Shown here: one piece after another, positions 18,177 to 27,421 of the stretch | Position numbering within the stretch: the stretch's first letter is position 1 | Layout of the letters: each line of letters starts with the position of its first letter | DNA from: Paenibacillus sp. ACRRX | GTDB taxonomy: Bacteria > Bacillota > Bacilli > Paenibacillales > Paenibacillaceae | Direction of reading: 5' to 3' | DNA length: 64,000 bases | Assembly: GCF_022346885.1 (NCBI RefSeq) | Contig: NZ_JAKRNK010000001.1 | Coordinates: 744,001 to 808,000, forward strand | Made by a program: the position numbers and the translations under genes | Notes under the pieces: model-generated | What the model was told of the DNA's origin: nothing | The model's input: the letters and a program-made list of their open reading frames with translations, nothing else | Database searches by the model: none

Positions 18177-18620
18177 ATGGAACGCACATTCATCATGGTT
18201 AAGCCAGACGGCGTACAACGCGGTCTAATCGGAGAGATTGTAAACCGCTTTGAACGTAAGGGTTTCAAGCTAGTTGCCGGCAAACTAATGATTGTTTCCC
18301 GTCAACAGGCGGAGTTTCACTATGCGGAGCACAGCGAGAAACCTTTCTTCGGAGAACTAGTAGATTTTATTACATCCGGTCCGGTGTTCGCCATGGTATG
18401 GGAAGGCGATGATATTATTTCCCTCTCACGTCTCATGATCGGCAAGACAAAAGTTGCGGATGCACAACCAGGCACGATTCGTGGCGACTTTGCTTCACAC
18501 ACGAATTTTAACTTGGTTCATGGATCGGATTCGCCTGAAAGCGCTGCCCGCGAGATTGGTAACATGTTTGAAGAATCGGACGCTGTTCAATTTGAGCGTG
18601 CGATAGAGCCTTGGATTTAA
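18177..18620 (+). CDS. ndk: nucleoside diphosphate kinase
   Basis: A 147-residue NDP kinase that equalises nucleoside di- and triphosphates through a phosphohistidine. The opening [19 protein letters not shown] is canonical and the active-site block [12 protein letters not shown] contains the catalytic His. GAGGAG precedes ATG 18177. Its place between hepT and cheR is as in B. subtilis. Confidence 0.98.
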   Translation: MERTFIMVKPDGVQRGLIGEIVNRFERKGFKLVAGKLMIVSRQQAEFHYAEHSEKPFFGELVDFITSGPVFAMVWEGDDIISLSRLMIGKTKVADAQPGTIRGDFASHTNFNLVHGSDSPESAAREIGNMFEESDAVQFERAIEPWI

Positions 18621-18686
18621 GTCGAAATTATTATCTTTTTTGTTGCGAATAGATGTAAGAGCTTACATGAAGCAGGAACATCGAAG

Positions 18687-18724
18687 AACACGGCGAATGT
18701 TTAACATTCGACCGTGTTTTTTAT
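18687..18724 (+). terminator. terminator after ndk
   Basis: AACACGG and GAATGT pair with ACATTC and CCGTGTT around a three-base loop, followed by T residues. Confidence 0.8.
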
Positions 18725-18804
18725 TTCATGAAACAATAGCTGAACAGTACAGCTCACGGTAGGCTTGAGTATAAAGATAGCGAAATTTACGGGGTGAACG
18801 AAGT

Positions 18805-19686
18805 ATGGACAACAAGAATGTTCGAATAGGTACGGGCCGTCCAGATACGGCTTCTGGTCTAGAAGAGCTGCAGGCACGATCCATCGTCTACACAGACGAA
18901 GAAACTAAAGATTATTATCGATTTATTGAGCAGGTTCGCAAGAAGAGCGGCATTGATCTTGCCCTTTACAAGGAAGCACAGATGCGGAGAAGATTAAATA
19001 CACTGCGTGTGAAAAACGGATATGCAACTTTTGATGCTTTCTTTAGATCAATGGATGCTGATAAACAGTTATTTTATGAGTTTCTGGATCGGATGACAAT
19101 TAACGTCTCCGAGTTCTGGAGAAATCCGAATCGCTGGCAAACGCTGCGTGAACGTGTCCTTCCTTATTTGTCAGCACAGAATCGAAGTCTTCGTTGTTGG
19201 AGTGCTGCATGTTCGACTGGGGAAGAACCGTATACGCTGGCTATGATCTTAGACGATGCTCGCTTGCTAAACACGACCACGATGATTGCAAGTGATATCG
19301 ATGATAACGCGTTGGCTAAAGCTAAGGAAGCTTTGTATATGGAGCGCGCGCTAAAAGACGTGCCTACGTCTTTTCAAGATACATATTTTCATAAGGAAGA
19401 AGAAATGTACCGAGTACAAGACAAGTTGAAGCGTTCAATTACGTTTCGTAAGCAAAATTTATTGTCTGATACATTTGACGGCGGATATGATCTCATCATT
19501 TGCCGCAATGTGATGATCTATTTTACCGAAGAAGCCAAGCATGAACTGTATCACAAGTTTTCGAAGGCGCTGCGACCTGGCGGTGTATTGTTCGTAGGCA
19601 GCACAGAACAAATTTTTAATCCGGCCCAATATGAATTCGAGACGATGGAGACCTTTTTCTACCGTAAAGCGAAGTCGACCGTATAA
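18805..19686 (+). CDS. cheR: chemotaxis protein methyltransferase CheR
   Basis: A 293-residue CheR, which methylates glutamates of chemoreceptors using SAM. The N-terminal helical domain (YRFIEQVRKKSGIDLALYK) precedes the methyltransferase domain with CWSAACSTGEEPYTLA and the CheR-typical YDLIICRNVMIYF. There are about 30 extra residues before the conserved part. It is placed after ndk and before aroC as in B. subtilis. It can act on the receptor encoded at 3.1-4.8 kb. Confidence 0.95.
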   Translation: MDNKNVRIGTGRPDTASGLEELQARSIVYTDEETKDYYRFIEQVRKKSGIDLALYKEAQMRRRLNTLRVKNGYATFDAFFRSMDADKQLFYEFLDRMTINVSEFWRNPNRWQTLRERVLPYLSAQNRSLRCWSAACSTGEEPYTLAMILDDARLLNTTTMIASDIDDNALAKAKEALYMERALKDVPTSFQDTYFHKEEEMYRVQDKLKRSITFRKQNLLSDTFDGGYDLIICRNVMIYFTEEAKHELYHKFSKALRPGGVLFVGSTEQIFNPAQYEFETMETFFYRKAKSTV

Positions 19687-19785
19687 GGCAGCGGCTAATA
19701 TCCGATACTGAAGGTAACTGCTGGGTGAGTAGTTGCAGCTATGGTACTTGATATGGATATTCGGACCACATACGGAGGAACAACT

Positions 19786-20028
19786 ATGGACAAAAGAACA
19801 GTCATATCGGCCTATTATCGAGGTGAATTATCTCTTCAAGAATGCGCGCAGATACTAGGCTTGGAGCTGAGCCCCTTACAGAGCTGGCTTCAGCAGGATA
19901 AGACTTGGAACTCGATCGCCCACGAAAGCCATGAGCTGCAATTGGATACCAATAGTGGCGCTGACGCATGGACTGGTGCAAGTGATCAAGTAGCTTCTTC
20001 CTTCGGGTTCCTCTTCAAAAAAGTGTAA
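19786..20028 (+). CDS. small protein with a helix-turn-helix-like N-terminus
   Basis: An 80-residue protein I cannot assign. Residues 10-36 (YYRGELSLQECAQILGLELSPLQSWLQQ region) look like a helix-turn-helix of the sigma/transposase kind; the C-terminal half is acidic and ends GFLFKKV. GGAGGA precedes ATG 19786. It lies between cheR and aroC and is followed by a terminator. It could be a small regulator, but this is inference. Confidence 0.5.
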   Translation: MDKRTVISAYYRGELSLQECAQILGLELSPLQSWLQQDKTWNSIAHESHELQLDTNSGADAWTGASDQVASSFGFLFKKV

Positions 20029-20072
20029 AGTTCAGATTCATAAGATGAATATAAGCTCTAAGCATACGTACG

Positions 20073-20117
20073 AGCACGTTCCGGCGCCATACAGGCGATG
20101 CGGGACGTGCTTTTGTT
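20073..20117 (+). terminator. terminator before the aro operon
   Basis: AGCACGT-CC and GG-ACGTGCT arms with an inner GC-rich part, followed by TTTTG. Confidence 0.7.
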
Positions 20118-20120
20118 TTC

Positions 20121-20149
20121 TTGTCAAACGTTGCCGCCTATACTATAAT
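20121..20149 (+). promoter_or_regulatory. sigma-A promoter of aroC-aroB-aroH
   Basis: TTGTCA at 20121-20126, a 17-base spacer and TATAAT at 20144-20149, about 60 bases before aroC. Confidence 0.75.
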
Positions 20150-20208
20150 GAGCAAAAGAGATTGAGATTTTAGCAATTCAACGCAGCACAGTCAAAGGGG
20201 GAATACAC

Positions 20209-21378
20209 GTGAGTTTACGTTATTTAACAGCAGGGGAAACACACGGACCACAATTGACTGCCATCATTGAAGGAATGCCAAGCAATATGGCCGTTGATTT
20301 TGAACAATTGAATTTCCAATTGCATCGTCGCCAGAAGGGATACGGTCGCGGTCGTCGCATGCAGATTGAACAGGATACAGCAACAATAGCAGGTGGAGTC
20401 CGTCATGGACGCACAACAGGAGCACCAATTGCGCTTATCGTAGAGAATAACGATTGGAAACATTGGATGAAAATTATGAACGTGGAACCAATCGAAGGAA
20501 CAGATGAGGAGAAGCGTCGTGTTCATCGTCCGCGTCCAGGGCATGCCGATTTGAACGGTGGTTTGAAATATGATCTTAAAGATCTGCGTAATGTGCTTGA
20601 GCGTTCCAGTGCACGTGAGACCGCTGCTCGTGTTGCTTGTGGCGCACTTGCACGGCAATTGCTTGCTGCGTTTGGCATTAAGGTAGCAGGTCAGGTCATA
20701 CGGATTGGTGAGATTGAGGCGCCAGCGCATAATCTGCCTATCGATGAGCTAATCGAACGAACGGAGCAATCTTCCGTTCGTGTCGTGGATCAGGAGACAG
20801 AGCAAAAGATGGAAGCTTACATCGATCAGATCAAAGAAGACGGCGATTCTATTGGCGGCATTGTGGAATGTATGATCGAGGGTGCTCCTATCGGTCTTGG
20901 CAGTCATGTACAATATGATCGAAAGTTGGACGGACGAATCGCACAGGCAGTTATGTCCATCAACGCATTTAAAGGCGTTGAGATCGGCATTGGATTTGAA
21001 GCGGGCCGTTTGCGCGGTTCACAAGTACATGACGAGATTGAATACGACGAGAGTCGTGGATTCACACGTGCCACTAACCGTCTGGGAGGCTTCGAAGGCG
21101 GCATGACCAATGGAATGCCGATCGTGGTTCGAGGTGTCATGAAGCCGATACCTACTTTGTACAAGCCGCTGCGCAGCGTGGATATTGATACAAAGGAAGC
21201 CTTTACAGCGCAAGTTGAACGCTCAGATGCGTGTGCTGTTCCCGCGGCAAGTGTCGTATTGGAAAATGTAGTCGCATGGGAAGTGGCGAAAGCCTTCTTG
21301 GAGAAGTTTGGCGGTGACTCGATGGAAGAGATTAGAGCCAATTATGAGAACTATTTAGCGCAGCTTGCGCGCTATTAG
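20209..21378 (+). CDS. aroC: chorismate synthase
   Basis: A 389-residue chorismate synthase (called aroF in B. subtilis), which converts EPSP to chorismate with reduced FMN. The signature GxTHGP ([12 protein letters not shown]) and the later [13 protein letters not shown] and [15 protein letters not shown] blocks are present. It begins the aro-trp supraoperon here. GTG start after AAAGGGGGA. Its product feeds MqnA, AroH and TrpE, all encoded within 9 kb. Confidence 0.98.
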   Translation: MSLRYLTAGETHGPQLTAIIEGMPSNMAVDFEQLNFQLHRRQKGYGRGRRMQIEQDTATIAGGVRHGRTTGAPIALIVENNDWKHWMKIMNVEPIEGTDEEKRRVHRPRPGHADLNGGLKYDLKDLRNVLERSSARETAARVACGALARQLLAAFGIKVAGQVIRIGEIEAPAHNLPIDELIERTEQSSVRVVDQETEQKMEAYIDQIKEDGDSIGGIVECMIEGAPIGLGSHVQYDRKLDGRIAQAVMSINAFKGVEIGIGFEAGRLRGSQVHDEIEYDESRGFTRATNRLGGFEGGMTNGMPIVVRGVMKPIPTLYKPLRSVDIDTKEAFTAQVERSDACAVPAASVVLENVVAWEVAKAFLEKFGGDSMEEIRANYENYLAQLARY

Positions 21379-21387
21379 GTGATGATG

Positions 21388-22509
21388 ATGAATATAAATG
21401 AACAAGTGCAGGCTGCGGAACTATCAGTCGATATTAACGGTCGCTCCTATCCAATCTGGATAGGAGAAGGCCTGCTTGTCCGTTCTGGGCAATTGTTTCA
21501 GTTGGCAGCTATCACATCGAAGAGTCCTGTGCTTATTATTACCGACACACATGTGGCGGAGTTTCATTTACACACTGTGAAGACATCGCTTGAGGCGGCT
21601 GGTTATCGGGTAGCAGAATATATTGTCCCGTCAGGGGAAACGTCCAAGTCTTTATCCCAATTGGAGCACTGTGTGACGGCAGCGTTGGCAGCTGGTCTTG
21701 ATCGCAAATCAACCATTGTTGCACTTGGGGGCGGCGTTGTCGGTGATCTGGCGGGGTTTGTGGCGTCGTCCTATATGCGCGGTATTCGTTTTGTGCAAAT
21801 GCCTACCACAATATTGGCACATGATAGCAGTGTCGGCGGTAAAGTTGCTGTCAATCACCCGCTTGCCAAAAATATCATTGGTGCGTTCCATCAACCAGAG
21901 ATGGTTATTTATGATACAGAATCGCTGCGTACGTTATCTATTCGTGACATTCGTTCGGGACTTTCGGAGATGGTTAAGCATGGCCTTATCTGGGACGCTG
22001 ACTTCGCTGCTTGGTGTGGCGAGCATGCTGCCGAATTGCTGCGTCTGGATAAGGAGAGTTTGCAGTACGGATTATACACAGGCTGCAGTGTTAAAGCGCA
22101 GGTCGTTTCACAAGATGAGCGGGAAAATGATCTGCGTGCGATACTCAATTTGGGCCATACGATAGGGCACGCTTTGGAGGCAGTCGGCCAATACGGAGAG
22201 TTGCTTCATGGCGAAGCGATTGCGATTGGCATGGTGGGATCGGCCATGCTTGCGGCCAGACTAGGGGAAGATCCGACTATCGAGTCTCGTACACGTGAAT
22301 TGATGGAGGCATTTGGCCTGCCAACGGTTATTCCTGCCCATTATGATACAGATGCTATTATGTCAGCCATGATGCATGACAAGAAGTTCAGCGAGGGACA
22401 GATGGTGTTTGTAGTGCCGACTGCTATCGGAGCTGTGGACATCCGGCGCGATGTATCTGTATCTTTAGTGCGGGAAATCGTTGATCAGCTGAAAGGAGAG
22501 AGAGAATAA
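21388..22509 (+). CDS. aroB: 3-dehydroquinate synthase
   Basis: A 373-residue NAD- and metal-dependent DHQ synthase of the shikimate route. GGGVVGDLAGFVASSYMRG, HDSSVGGKVAVNHP and the metal-binding LNLGHTIGHALE are visible. Four possible starts lie in a row (GTG 21379, then ATG 21382, 21385, 21388); AGGTGA at 21377-21382 makes 21388 the best spaced. It directly follows aroC. Confidence 0.97.
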   Translation: MNINEQVQAAELSVDINGRSYPIWIGEGLLVRSGQLFQLAAITSKSPVLIITDTHVAEFHLHTVKTSLEAAGYRVAEYIVPSGETSKSLSQLEHCVTAALAAGLDRKSTIVALGGGVVGDLAGFVASSYMRGIRFVQMPTTILAHDSSVGGKVAVNHPLAKNIIGAFHQPEMVIYDTESLRTLSIRDIRSGLSEMVKHGLIWDADFAAWCGEHAAELLRLDKESLQYGLYTGCSVKAQVVSQDERENDLRAILNLGHTIGHALEAVGQYGELLHGEAIAIGMVGSAMLAARLGEDPTIESRTRELMEAFGLPTVIPAHYDTDAIMSAMMHDKKFSEGQMVFVVPTAIGAVDIRRDVSVSLVREIVDQLKGERE

Positions 22510-22510
22510 G

Positions 22511-22894
22511 ATGCTCGTGAGGGGAATAAGAGGAGCTACTACTGTAACGACTAACGATGCCGATGAGATTCTACTGGCGACGACAGAGCTATTAAACAAG
22601 ATTGTGCAAGAGAATAAGATTGATCCCGAGCACATCTCACATGTATGGATTACGATGACACAAGATCTAGATGCAACGTTTCCAGCGCGCGCAGTCAGAA
22701 CGATTCCAGGTTGGGAACTGGTTCCAATCATGTGTTCATTGGAAATACCCGTGGCAGGCAGTTTGCCGATGTGTATTCGAATTATGTTAAATGTAAATAC
22801 GGACAAAGCGCAGGCGGAAATTCATCATGTTTATTTGAATGAAGCGGCCAAACTACGACCAGATCTTGTGGACCGTACCCAAACTTTATCCTAA
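22511..22894 (+). CDS. aroH: chorismate mutase, AroH type
   Basis: A 127-residue monofunctional chorismate mutase of the trimeric AroH class, converting chorismate to prephenate for Tyr and Phe. The opening MLVRGIRGATTV contains the active-site Arg, and RAVRTIPGWELVPIMC and the C-terminal AAKLRPDL match the family. It starts two bases after the aroB stop, within the same operon. Confidence 0.96.
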   Translation: MLVRGIRGATTVTTNDADEILLATTELLNKIVQENKIDPEHISHVWITMTQDLDATFPARAVRTIPGWELVPIMCSLEIPVAGSLPMCIRIMLNVNTDKAQAEIHHVYLNEAAKLRPDLVDRTQTLS

Positions 22895-22897
22895 TGT

Positions 22898-22927
22898 TTG
22901 ACGAATGCGATGCTGTTGTTGTATATT
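22898..22927 (+). promoter_or_regulatory. trp operon promoter
   Basis: TTGACG at 22898-22903, 18-base spacer, TATATT at 22922-22927. The expected start near 22934 places the triplet array at the very 5' end of the trp mRNA. Readthrough from the aro promoter would also carry the array. Confidence 0.6.
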
Positions 22928-22932
22928 GACAG

Positions 22933-22996
22933 TAGCAGAGTTGAGCAGAGTATAGTTTAGATGAGATTAGTTGAGCAGAGCAGAGCTGAGAATTAG
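22933..22996 (+). promoter_or_regulatory. TRAP-binding triplet array in the trp leader
   Basis: (G/T)AG triplets start at 22933, 22938, 22943, 22948, 22953, 22958, 22963, 22968, 22973, 22978, 22983 and 22988, exactly every five bases, and a further TAG starts at 22994 after a three-base spacer. This is the known TRAP target layout. If transcription starts near 22934, eleven evenly spaced triplets remain in the RNA, matching an 11-subunit ring. mtrB is encoded in the window. Confidence 0.93.
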
Positions 22997-23128
22997 AGCC
23001 TATGTTATTGAATTCGTTCAGGCAGATTATATGCAACGTCTTGTATCGAACAAGACTTTATTCTGGCATATTATCTATACCCTGAGCTGTATTCACCTAC
23101 TCACTAATAATTTCATCGTTATTTACAA

Positions 23129-23157
23129 CAACCTCTACTGTGCGTAGAGGTTTTTTT
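23129..23157 (+). terminator. trp leader attenuator terminator
   Basis: AACCTCTAC / GTAGAGGTT (23130-23138 and 23144-23152) with loop TGTGC and a T run. The left arm with its flank (23129-23140) can pair instead with the start of the triplet array (22930-22943, CAGTAG and GTTG blocks), a possible antiterminator. TRAP binding would block that pairing and favour termination. Confidence 0.8.
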
Positions 23158-23167
23158 GTTGCACTCT

Positions 23168-23202
23168 GTCCATTTTAAATCAGCCTTTTGAGGCTAATGG
23201 AC
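23168..23202 (+). promoter_or_regulatory. hairpin just before the trpE ribosome site
   Basis: GTCCATT (23168-23174) pairs with AATGGAC (23196-23202) and an inner AGCCT/AGGCT stem has a four-base loop. It ends a few bases before AAAGGAG of trpE, so it could affect trpE translation. Confidence 0.5.
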
Positions 23203-23220
23203 TGAAAGGAGTGAAGGACG

Positions 23221-24855
23221 ATGTTTCCCCATATTAATCAAGTTCTTGAGTTATCCAAGCATTATAATGTGATTCCTTTATCCTGCACAATCGTAGCAGA
23301 TACAGAAACACCAATACGGCTGTTTCAACGGCTCCAACATGAGAAGTATGCATTCCTGCTTGAAAGTGTAGAGGGGGGTACCCAGTGGGCCCGTTACTCT
23401 TTTATAGGTACAGACCCATTCTTGCTTTTCAAAGGAAAGAACGGTGTTAACGTTGTTGTTGAGCAGGGAAGACAGCATTGCATGGAAGATAAGCCGTTAG
23501 AAGCACTTCAAAGTCTGCTGCAGCAATACCGCAGCCCGATTATTCCGGGATTGCCGCCTTTGACTGGCGGGGCGATCGGATTTTTCGGTTACGACCTGAT
23601 GCAGCAATATGAAGCACGACTGCCGCGTCATACCAAGGATGATTTGAACATGAACGATATTCAGTTTATGTTCTGTGATCAATTAATTGCATTTGATCAT
23701 GTAAAGCAGCAGATGCAGGTGATGGTGAACCTACACGTTCCAGAGCATGCTGAAGCCACACAGATCACTCAATTGTATGAAGAAACTAAGATTAAGCTGG
23801 AGCGGCTAATCTGCTTACTATCAGCACCGCTAACCAATGCTCTGAGATCTATGCCCCATGAGGAGTTCACAACACAGCAGTCGACTGCCAGCCGTTCATT
23901 GCGCAGCAACGAAACCAAGCAATCCTTTATGGATAAAGTGGAACGGGCGAAGGCGTATATTCGAACAGGAGATGTGTTTCAGGTGGTGTTGTCGCAAAGA
24001 TTTGAACAAACAACGGAGGCGGAGCCGCTAGATGTATATCGAATGCTTCGTATTACAAATCCGTCACCCTACATGTACATGCTTAAAATGGGAGAGGAGA
24101 CACTTGTCGGGTCTTCGCCTGAGGCGTTAGTGCGGGTGAAAGAAGATCGCGTCGAGACTCGACCGATCGCAGGAACAAGACCAAGAGGAAACACGGTCGA
24201 ATGCGACAATGCGCTGGAGCAAGAGCTTCTGGCAGATGAGAAAGAACGCGCCGAACACATCATGCTGGTTGATCTCGGAAGAAATGACATTGGACGTGTA
24301 TGCGAATATGGTTCGGTTCAATGTGATTCATATATGAATGTTGAACGCTACTCGCACGTCATGCACATTGTGTCTAACGTATCCGGCCAACTTCGCGCAG
24401 ACAAAAATTTCTTTGATGCTTTTATTTCTTGCCTGCCTGCTGGAACCGTATCAGGTGCGCCGAAAATTAGAGCGATGGAGATTATAGCAGAGCTGGAGCA
24501 TGAAGCGCGTGGAGCTTATGCAGGTGCAATCGGGTATCTTGGCTTTAATGGCAATCTTGACACTTGTATTACGATCAGAACGATCATTTTTAAGCATGGC
24601 AAAGCTTATGTACAGGCAGGAGCCGGTATCGTGTGGGATTCGATCGCAGAAAAAGAATACGAAGAGACCGTAAATAAAGCAAAGGGAATGTTAGTGGCCA
24701 TTGAACGAGCAGAACTAATATTCAGTGAACAGCTTCGTAAGCAGACAGTTGATAGCAGTACAGCGTCCCCTCCAACAACGGGGTGCAGCCAAGTGAATTG
24801 GGATTATTACTTACAGGTTGAACCGGGTTCGGAAATGGAAAGGGGGATTCAATGA
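23221..24855 (+). CDS. trpE: anthranilate synthase component I
   Basis: A 544-residue TrpE, which aminates chorismate to anthranilate and commits it to tryptophan. The feedback-site region near the N-terminus (LLESVEGGTQWARYSFIG) and the catalytic C-terminal half with VGSSPEALVRV, RPIAGTRPRG and GTVSGAPKIRAMEII are all present. The amidotransferase partner TrpG is not in the operon, as in B. subtilis, where it lies in the folate operon. A Ser/Thr-rich tail of about 35 residues follows the conserved domain. The stop overlaps the trpD start. Confidence 0.98.
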   Translation: MFPHINQVLELSKHYNVIPLSCTIVADTETPIRLFQRLQHEKYAFLLESVEGGTQWARYSFIGTDPFLLFKGKNGVNVVVEQGRQHCMEDKPLEALQSLLQQYRSPIIPGLPPLTGGAIGFFGYDLMQQYEARLPRHTKDDLNMNDIQFMFCDQLIAFDHVKQQMQVMVNLHVPEHAEATQITQLYEETKIKLERLICLLSAPLTNALRSMPHEEFTTQQSTASRSLRSNETKQSFMDKVERAKAYIRTGDVFQVVLSQRFEQTTEAEPLDVYRMLRITNPSPYMYMLKMGEETLVGSSPEALVRVKEDRVETRPIAGTRPRGNTVECDNALEQELLADEKERAEHIMLVDLGRNDIGRVCEYGSVQCDSYMNVERYSHVMHIVSNVSGQLRADKNFFDAFISCLPAGTVSGAPKIRAMEIIAELEHEARGAYAGAIGYLGFNGNLDTCITIRTIIFKHGKAYVQAGAGIVWDSIAEKEYEETVNKAKGMLVAIERAELIFSEQLRKQTVDSSTASPPTTGCSQVNWDYYLQVEPGSEMERGIQ

Positions 24856-25895
24856 TGAACACAGATGAGCGGGTAAAAGAAGGGTTGCGTCTTGTGCTGG
24901 AAGGGAATCATCTATCAAGGGAACAGGCAAGAGCAGTCATGGAAGATATAATGGAAGGGCTGGCCACTTCGGCTCAGATCGGCGCCTTGTTGGCTGGTAT
25001 GCGGCTAAAAATCGAAACCGTTGATGAAATTGCTGGCTTTGCGGAAGCGATGCGCAGCCGTGCTCATCAGGTTGTTACAGCAAAAGATCGCCTCCTGGAT
25101 ACGTGTGGTACAGGTGGATCAGGTATTCATAAATTTAATATTTCTACCGCTTCCGCTATTTTAGCAGCATCCTCGGAAGTACGTGTTGCCAAGCATGGTA
25201 ATCGTTCAGCTTCGAGTAAAGCAGGCAGCGCGGACGTCTTAGAAGCGCTTGGGGTGAACATTCAGCTTAGCAGCGAGCAAGCTGCTGATTGCCTTGACCA
25301 GATTGGCATCTGCTTTATGTTTGCACAGGTATTCCACCCTGCAATGAAGCATGCTGCTGCTCCACGTAGAGAATTAGGTGTACGCACCGTATTTAATATG
25401 CTTGGGCCGCTAACGAATCCTGCTGGGGCTGATCGTCAGGTGCTGGGCATATATGATCGGACAAAGACGGATACAGTCGCAGCAGTGTTACGTGAACTGG
25501 GCCTAAAACGTGCCTTGGTCGTAGCTAGTGCAGACGGCTTGGATGAAATAAGCTTGTCTGCTCCTACACGGATCAGCGAGCTGAGAAATGGTGATATCAT
25601 TACTTACGATATTACGCCAGAACAAATTGGGTTAGCTACAAAGCCGCTGAGCGAAGTACTGGGTGGGGATGCGAATGTGAATGCAGCTCTGATAAATCGA
25701 ATACTGCACGGTGAGCATGGCGCACACCGCGACATCGTGCTTGCCAATGCAGGAGCCTGCATTTATGTATCAGGTCAAGCAGAGTCCATTGCTGAGGGAG
25801 TTCATACAGCATCAGCAGCAATCGACAGCGGTAAGGCATTGCATAAGCTTGAACAATGGATCGAAACGACAGGAGGCCTAAGTCATGTTTCTTAA
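24852..25895 (+). CDS. trpD: anthranilate phosphoribosyltransferase
   Basis: A 347-residue TrpD that joins anthranilate to PRPP. The PRPP loop DTCGTGGSG (about residues 78-86), KHGNRSASSKAGSADVLEALG and NMLGPLTNPAG are present. It overlaps trpE by an ATGA and trpC by 11 bases, typical for coupled trp genes. Confidence 0.98.
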   Translation: MMNTDERVKEGLRLVLEGNHLSREQARAVMEDIMEGLATSAQIGALLAGMRLKIETVDEIAGFAEAMRSRAHQVVTAKDRLLDTCGTGGSGIHKFNISTASAILAASSEVRVAKHGNRSASSKAGSADVLEALGVNIQLSSEQAADCLDQIGICFMFAQVFHPAMKHAAAPRRELGVRTVFNMLGPLTNPAGADRQVLGIYDRTKTDTVAAVLRELGLKRALVVASADGLDEISLSAPTRISELRNGDIITYDITPEQIGLATKPLSEVLGGDANVNAALINRILHGEHGAHRDIVLANAGACIYVSGQAESIAEGVHTASAAIDSGKALHKLEQWIETTGGLSHVS

Positions 25896-26700
25896 TCGAA
25901 TCGTAGCAACTAAGCAAGAGGAAGTAGCGAATTTGCGCAAGACGATGAATCGTCATGAAGTAGAGCAAGCGGCGGCGAGTATGCCCGCTGTTCGTTCCCT
26001 GAAAGCGGCATTAACCACACAGCGCAAGCGTGCAATCGGCCTCATAGCAGAAGTGAAGAAAGCTTCGCCATCTAAGGGATTGATCCGGGCTGACTTTGAC
26101 CCTGTTGCGATAGCGCGCGATTACGTTGGGGCAGGGGCTGATGCGCTATCTGTGCTGACTGACGTATCCTATTTTCAAGGTGGGATTGATATATTTAAAA
26201 TGGTGAGAGCGGAAGTACAGGTCCCCTTGCTGCGTAAGGAATTCATTATAAGCGAAGAGCAGTTGTTAGAGGCCCGCGTGATTGGAGCTGATGCAGTTCT
26301 GTTGATCGCTGCGATACTGAACGATGATGAGCTTAAGCACCTGCACCAATTTACTCGTGAGCTTGGAATGGAAGCTCTTGTCGAAGTCCATGATGAAGCT
26401 GAACTGGCGAGAGTAAATGCTTTGGAGAATGTGGAATTAGTAGGGATTAACAATCGGAACCTCCATACTTTTGTAACTGATCTCAAACAGACGGAGAAGC
26501 TGCGCCCTCTTGTGCCAGAAGGACGTGTCTTAATAAGTGAGAGCGGAATTCATTTGCCAGAGCATCTGGCAGCATTGGCAGAACAGCATGTTGACGCAGT
26601 CCTGATCGGTGAACATTTTATGCGCCAAGGAGAAGTTGGAGCAGCCGTAAATGACCTTATGAGCGGGGTGGAGAACGCCTCTGAGCAAATTAATAGCTAG
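25885..26700 (+). CDS. trpC: indole-3-glycerol phosphate synthase
   Basis: A 271-residue TIM-barrel enzyme that closes the indole ring. AEVKKASPSKG, the LRKEFI strand and VGINNRNLHTF with the phosphate-binding ISESGI are visible. It is a single-function enzyme, not fused to trpF. It lies inside the trp operon with an 11-base overlap upstream. Confidence 0.97.
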   Translation: MFLNRIVATKQEEVANLRKTMNRHEVEQAAASMPAVRSLKAALTTQRKRAIGLIAEVKKASPSKGLIRADFDPVAIARDYVGAGADALSVLTDVSYFQGGIDIFKMVRAEVQVPLLRKEFIISEEQLLEARVIGADAVLLIAAILNDDELKHLHQFTRELGMEALVEVHDEAELARVNALENVELVGINNRNLHTFVTDLKQTEKLRPLVPEGRVLISESGIHLPEHLAALAEQHVDAVLIGEHFMRQGEVGAAVNDLMSGVENASEQINS

Positions 26701-26710
26701 GAGGAGAACG

Positions 26711-27421
26711 ATGAAGGTAAAGATTTGCGGCTTGAGCGATGTCCGTACTTTATGTGATGTAGCTGTTTTGAAGCCAGATCACATCGGCTTTGTGTTTGCA
26801 CCGAGCAGGCGCCAGATTACTCCTCTTGAAGGGAAACGACTCATCAGACAGCTACAAGCATCAGTCGCTGATATTCCACACACAGTTGGTGTGTTTGCCA
26901 AAGTAGATCGTGATGGATTGCAGCAAGTGCTAGACCATGTTCCCCTGCAGGCTGTGCAATTGCACCACGTTGAGGATACAGACATATATCAATGGATTAA
27001 AGAACGTTGGGACGTTCAAATATGGAGTACGATATCGATAACAGAACCTCGTGTTGCTCAAAAAGATCAGATTTCATATACACGGAACGAACAAGCCGAG
27101 CGACAGCTGTCTACGTTGGACAGATGCAGCAATTATGTAGATCTGTTACTGCTGGATACACATGATCCTGTGCATGGCGGCGGGTCAGGTATAACTTTTG
27201 CATGGGACGTCATTCCGGCATATGCAAAAGTGGCTCATCAAATGCATTTACCGCTTTACGCGGCAGGTGGATTAGATCCTAATAATGTAGGCTCTCTTCT
27301 CTCACAATACTCTATTCAGGGAGTAGACGTATCCAGTGGGGTTGAATCTAACGGCATAAAAGACATAACTAAAGTGGCTTCATTTATAGAAAGGGTGAGA
27401 TCTTATGACAAGCTCAACTGA
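26711..27421 (+). CDS. trpF: phosphoribosylanthranilate isomerase
   Basis: A 236-residue TrpF. The catalytic Cys in [12 protein letters not shown] (residue 6) and Asp in the [12 protein letters not shown] stretch are visible, and the barrel ends [21 protein letters not shown] precedes the ATG. It overlaps trpB by 17 bases. It is slightly longer than many TrpF proteins through an insertion around residues 118-140. Confidence 0.96.
   Translation: MKVKICGLSDVRTLCDVAVLKPDHIGFVFAPSRRQITPLEGKRLIRQLQASVADIPHTVGVFAKVDRDGLQQVLDHVPLQAVQLHHVEDTDIYQWIKERWDVQIWSTISITEPRVAQKDQISYTRNEQAERQLSTLDRCSNYVDLLLLDTHDPVHGGGSGITFAWDVIPAYAKVAHQMHLPLYAAGGLDPNNVGSLLSQYSIQGVDVSSGVESNGIKDITKVASFIERVRSYDKLN

Noticed and set aside
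20224-21341. Two long antisense frames over aroC
   Set aside because: Shadows of a highly conserved gene; no start signals.
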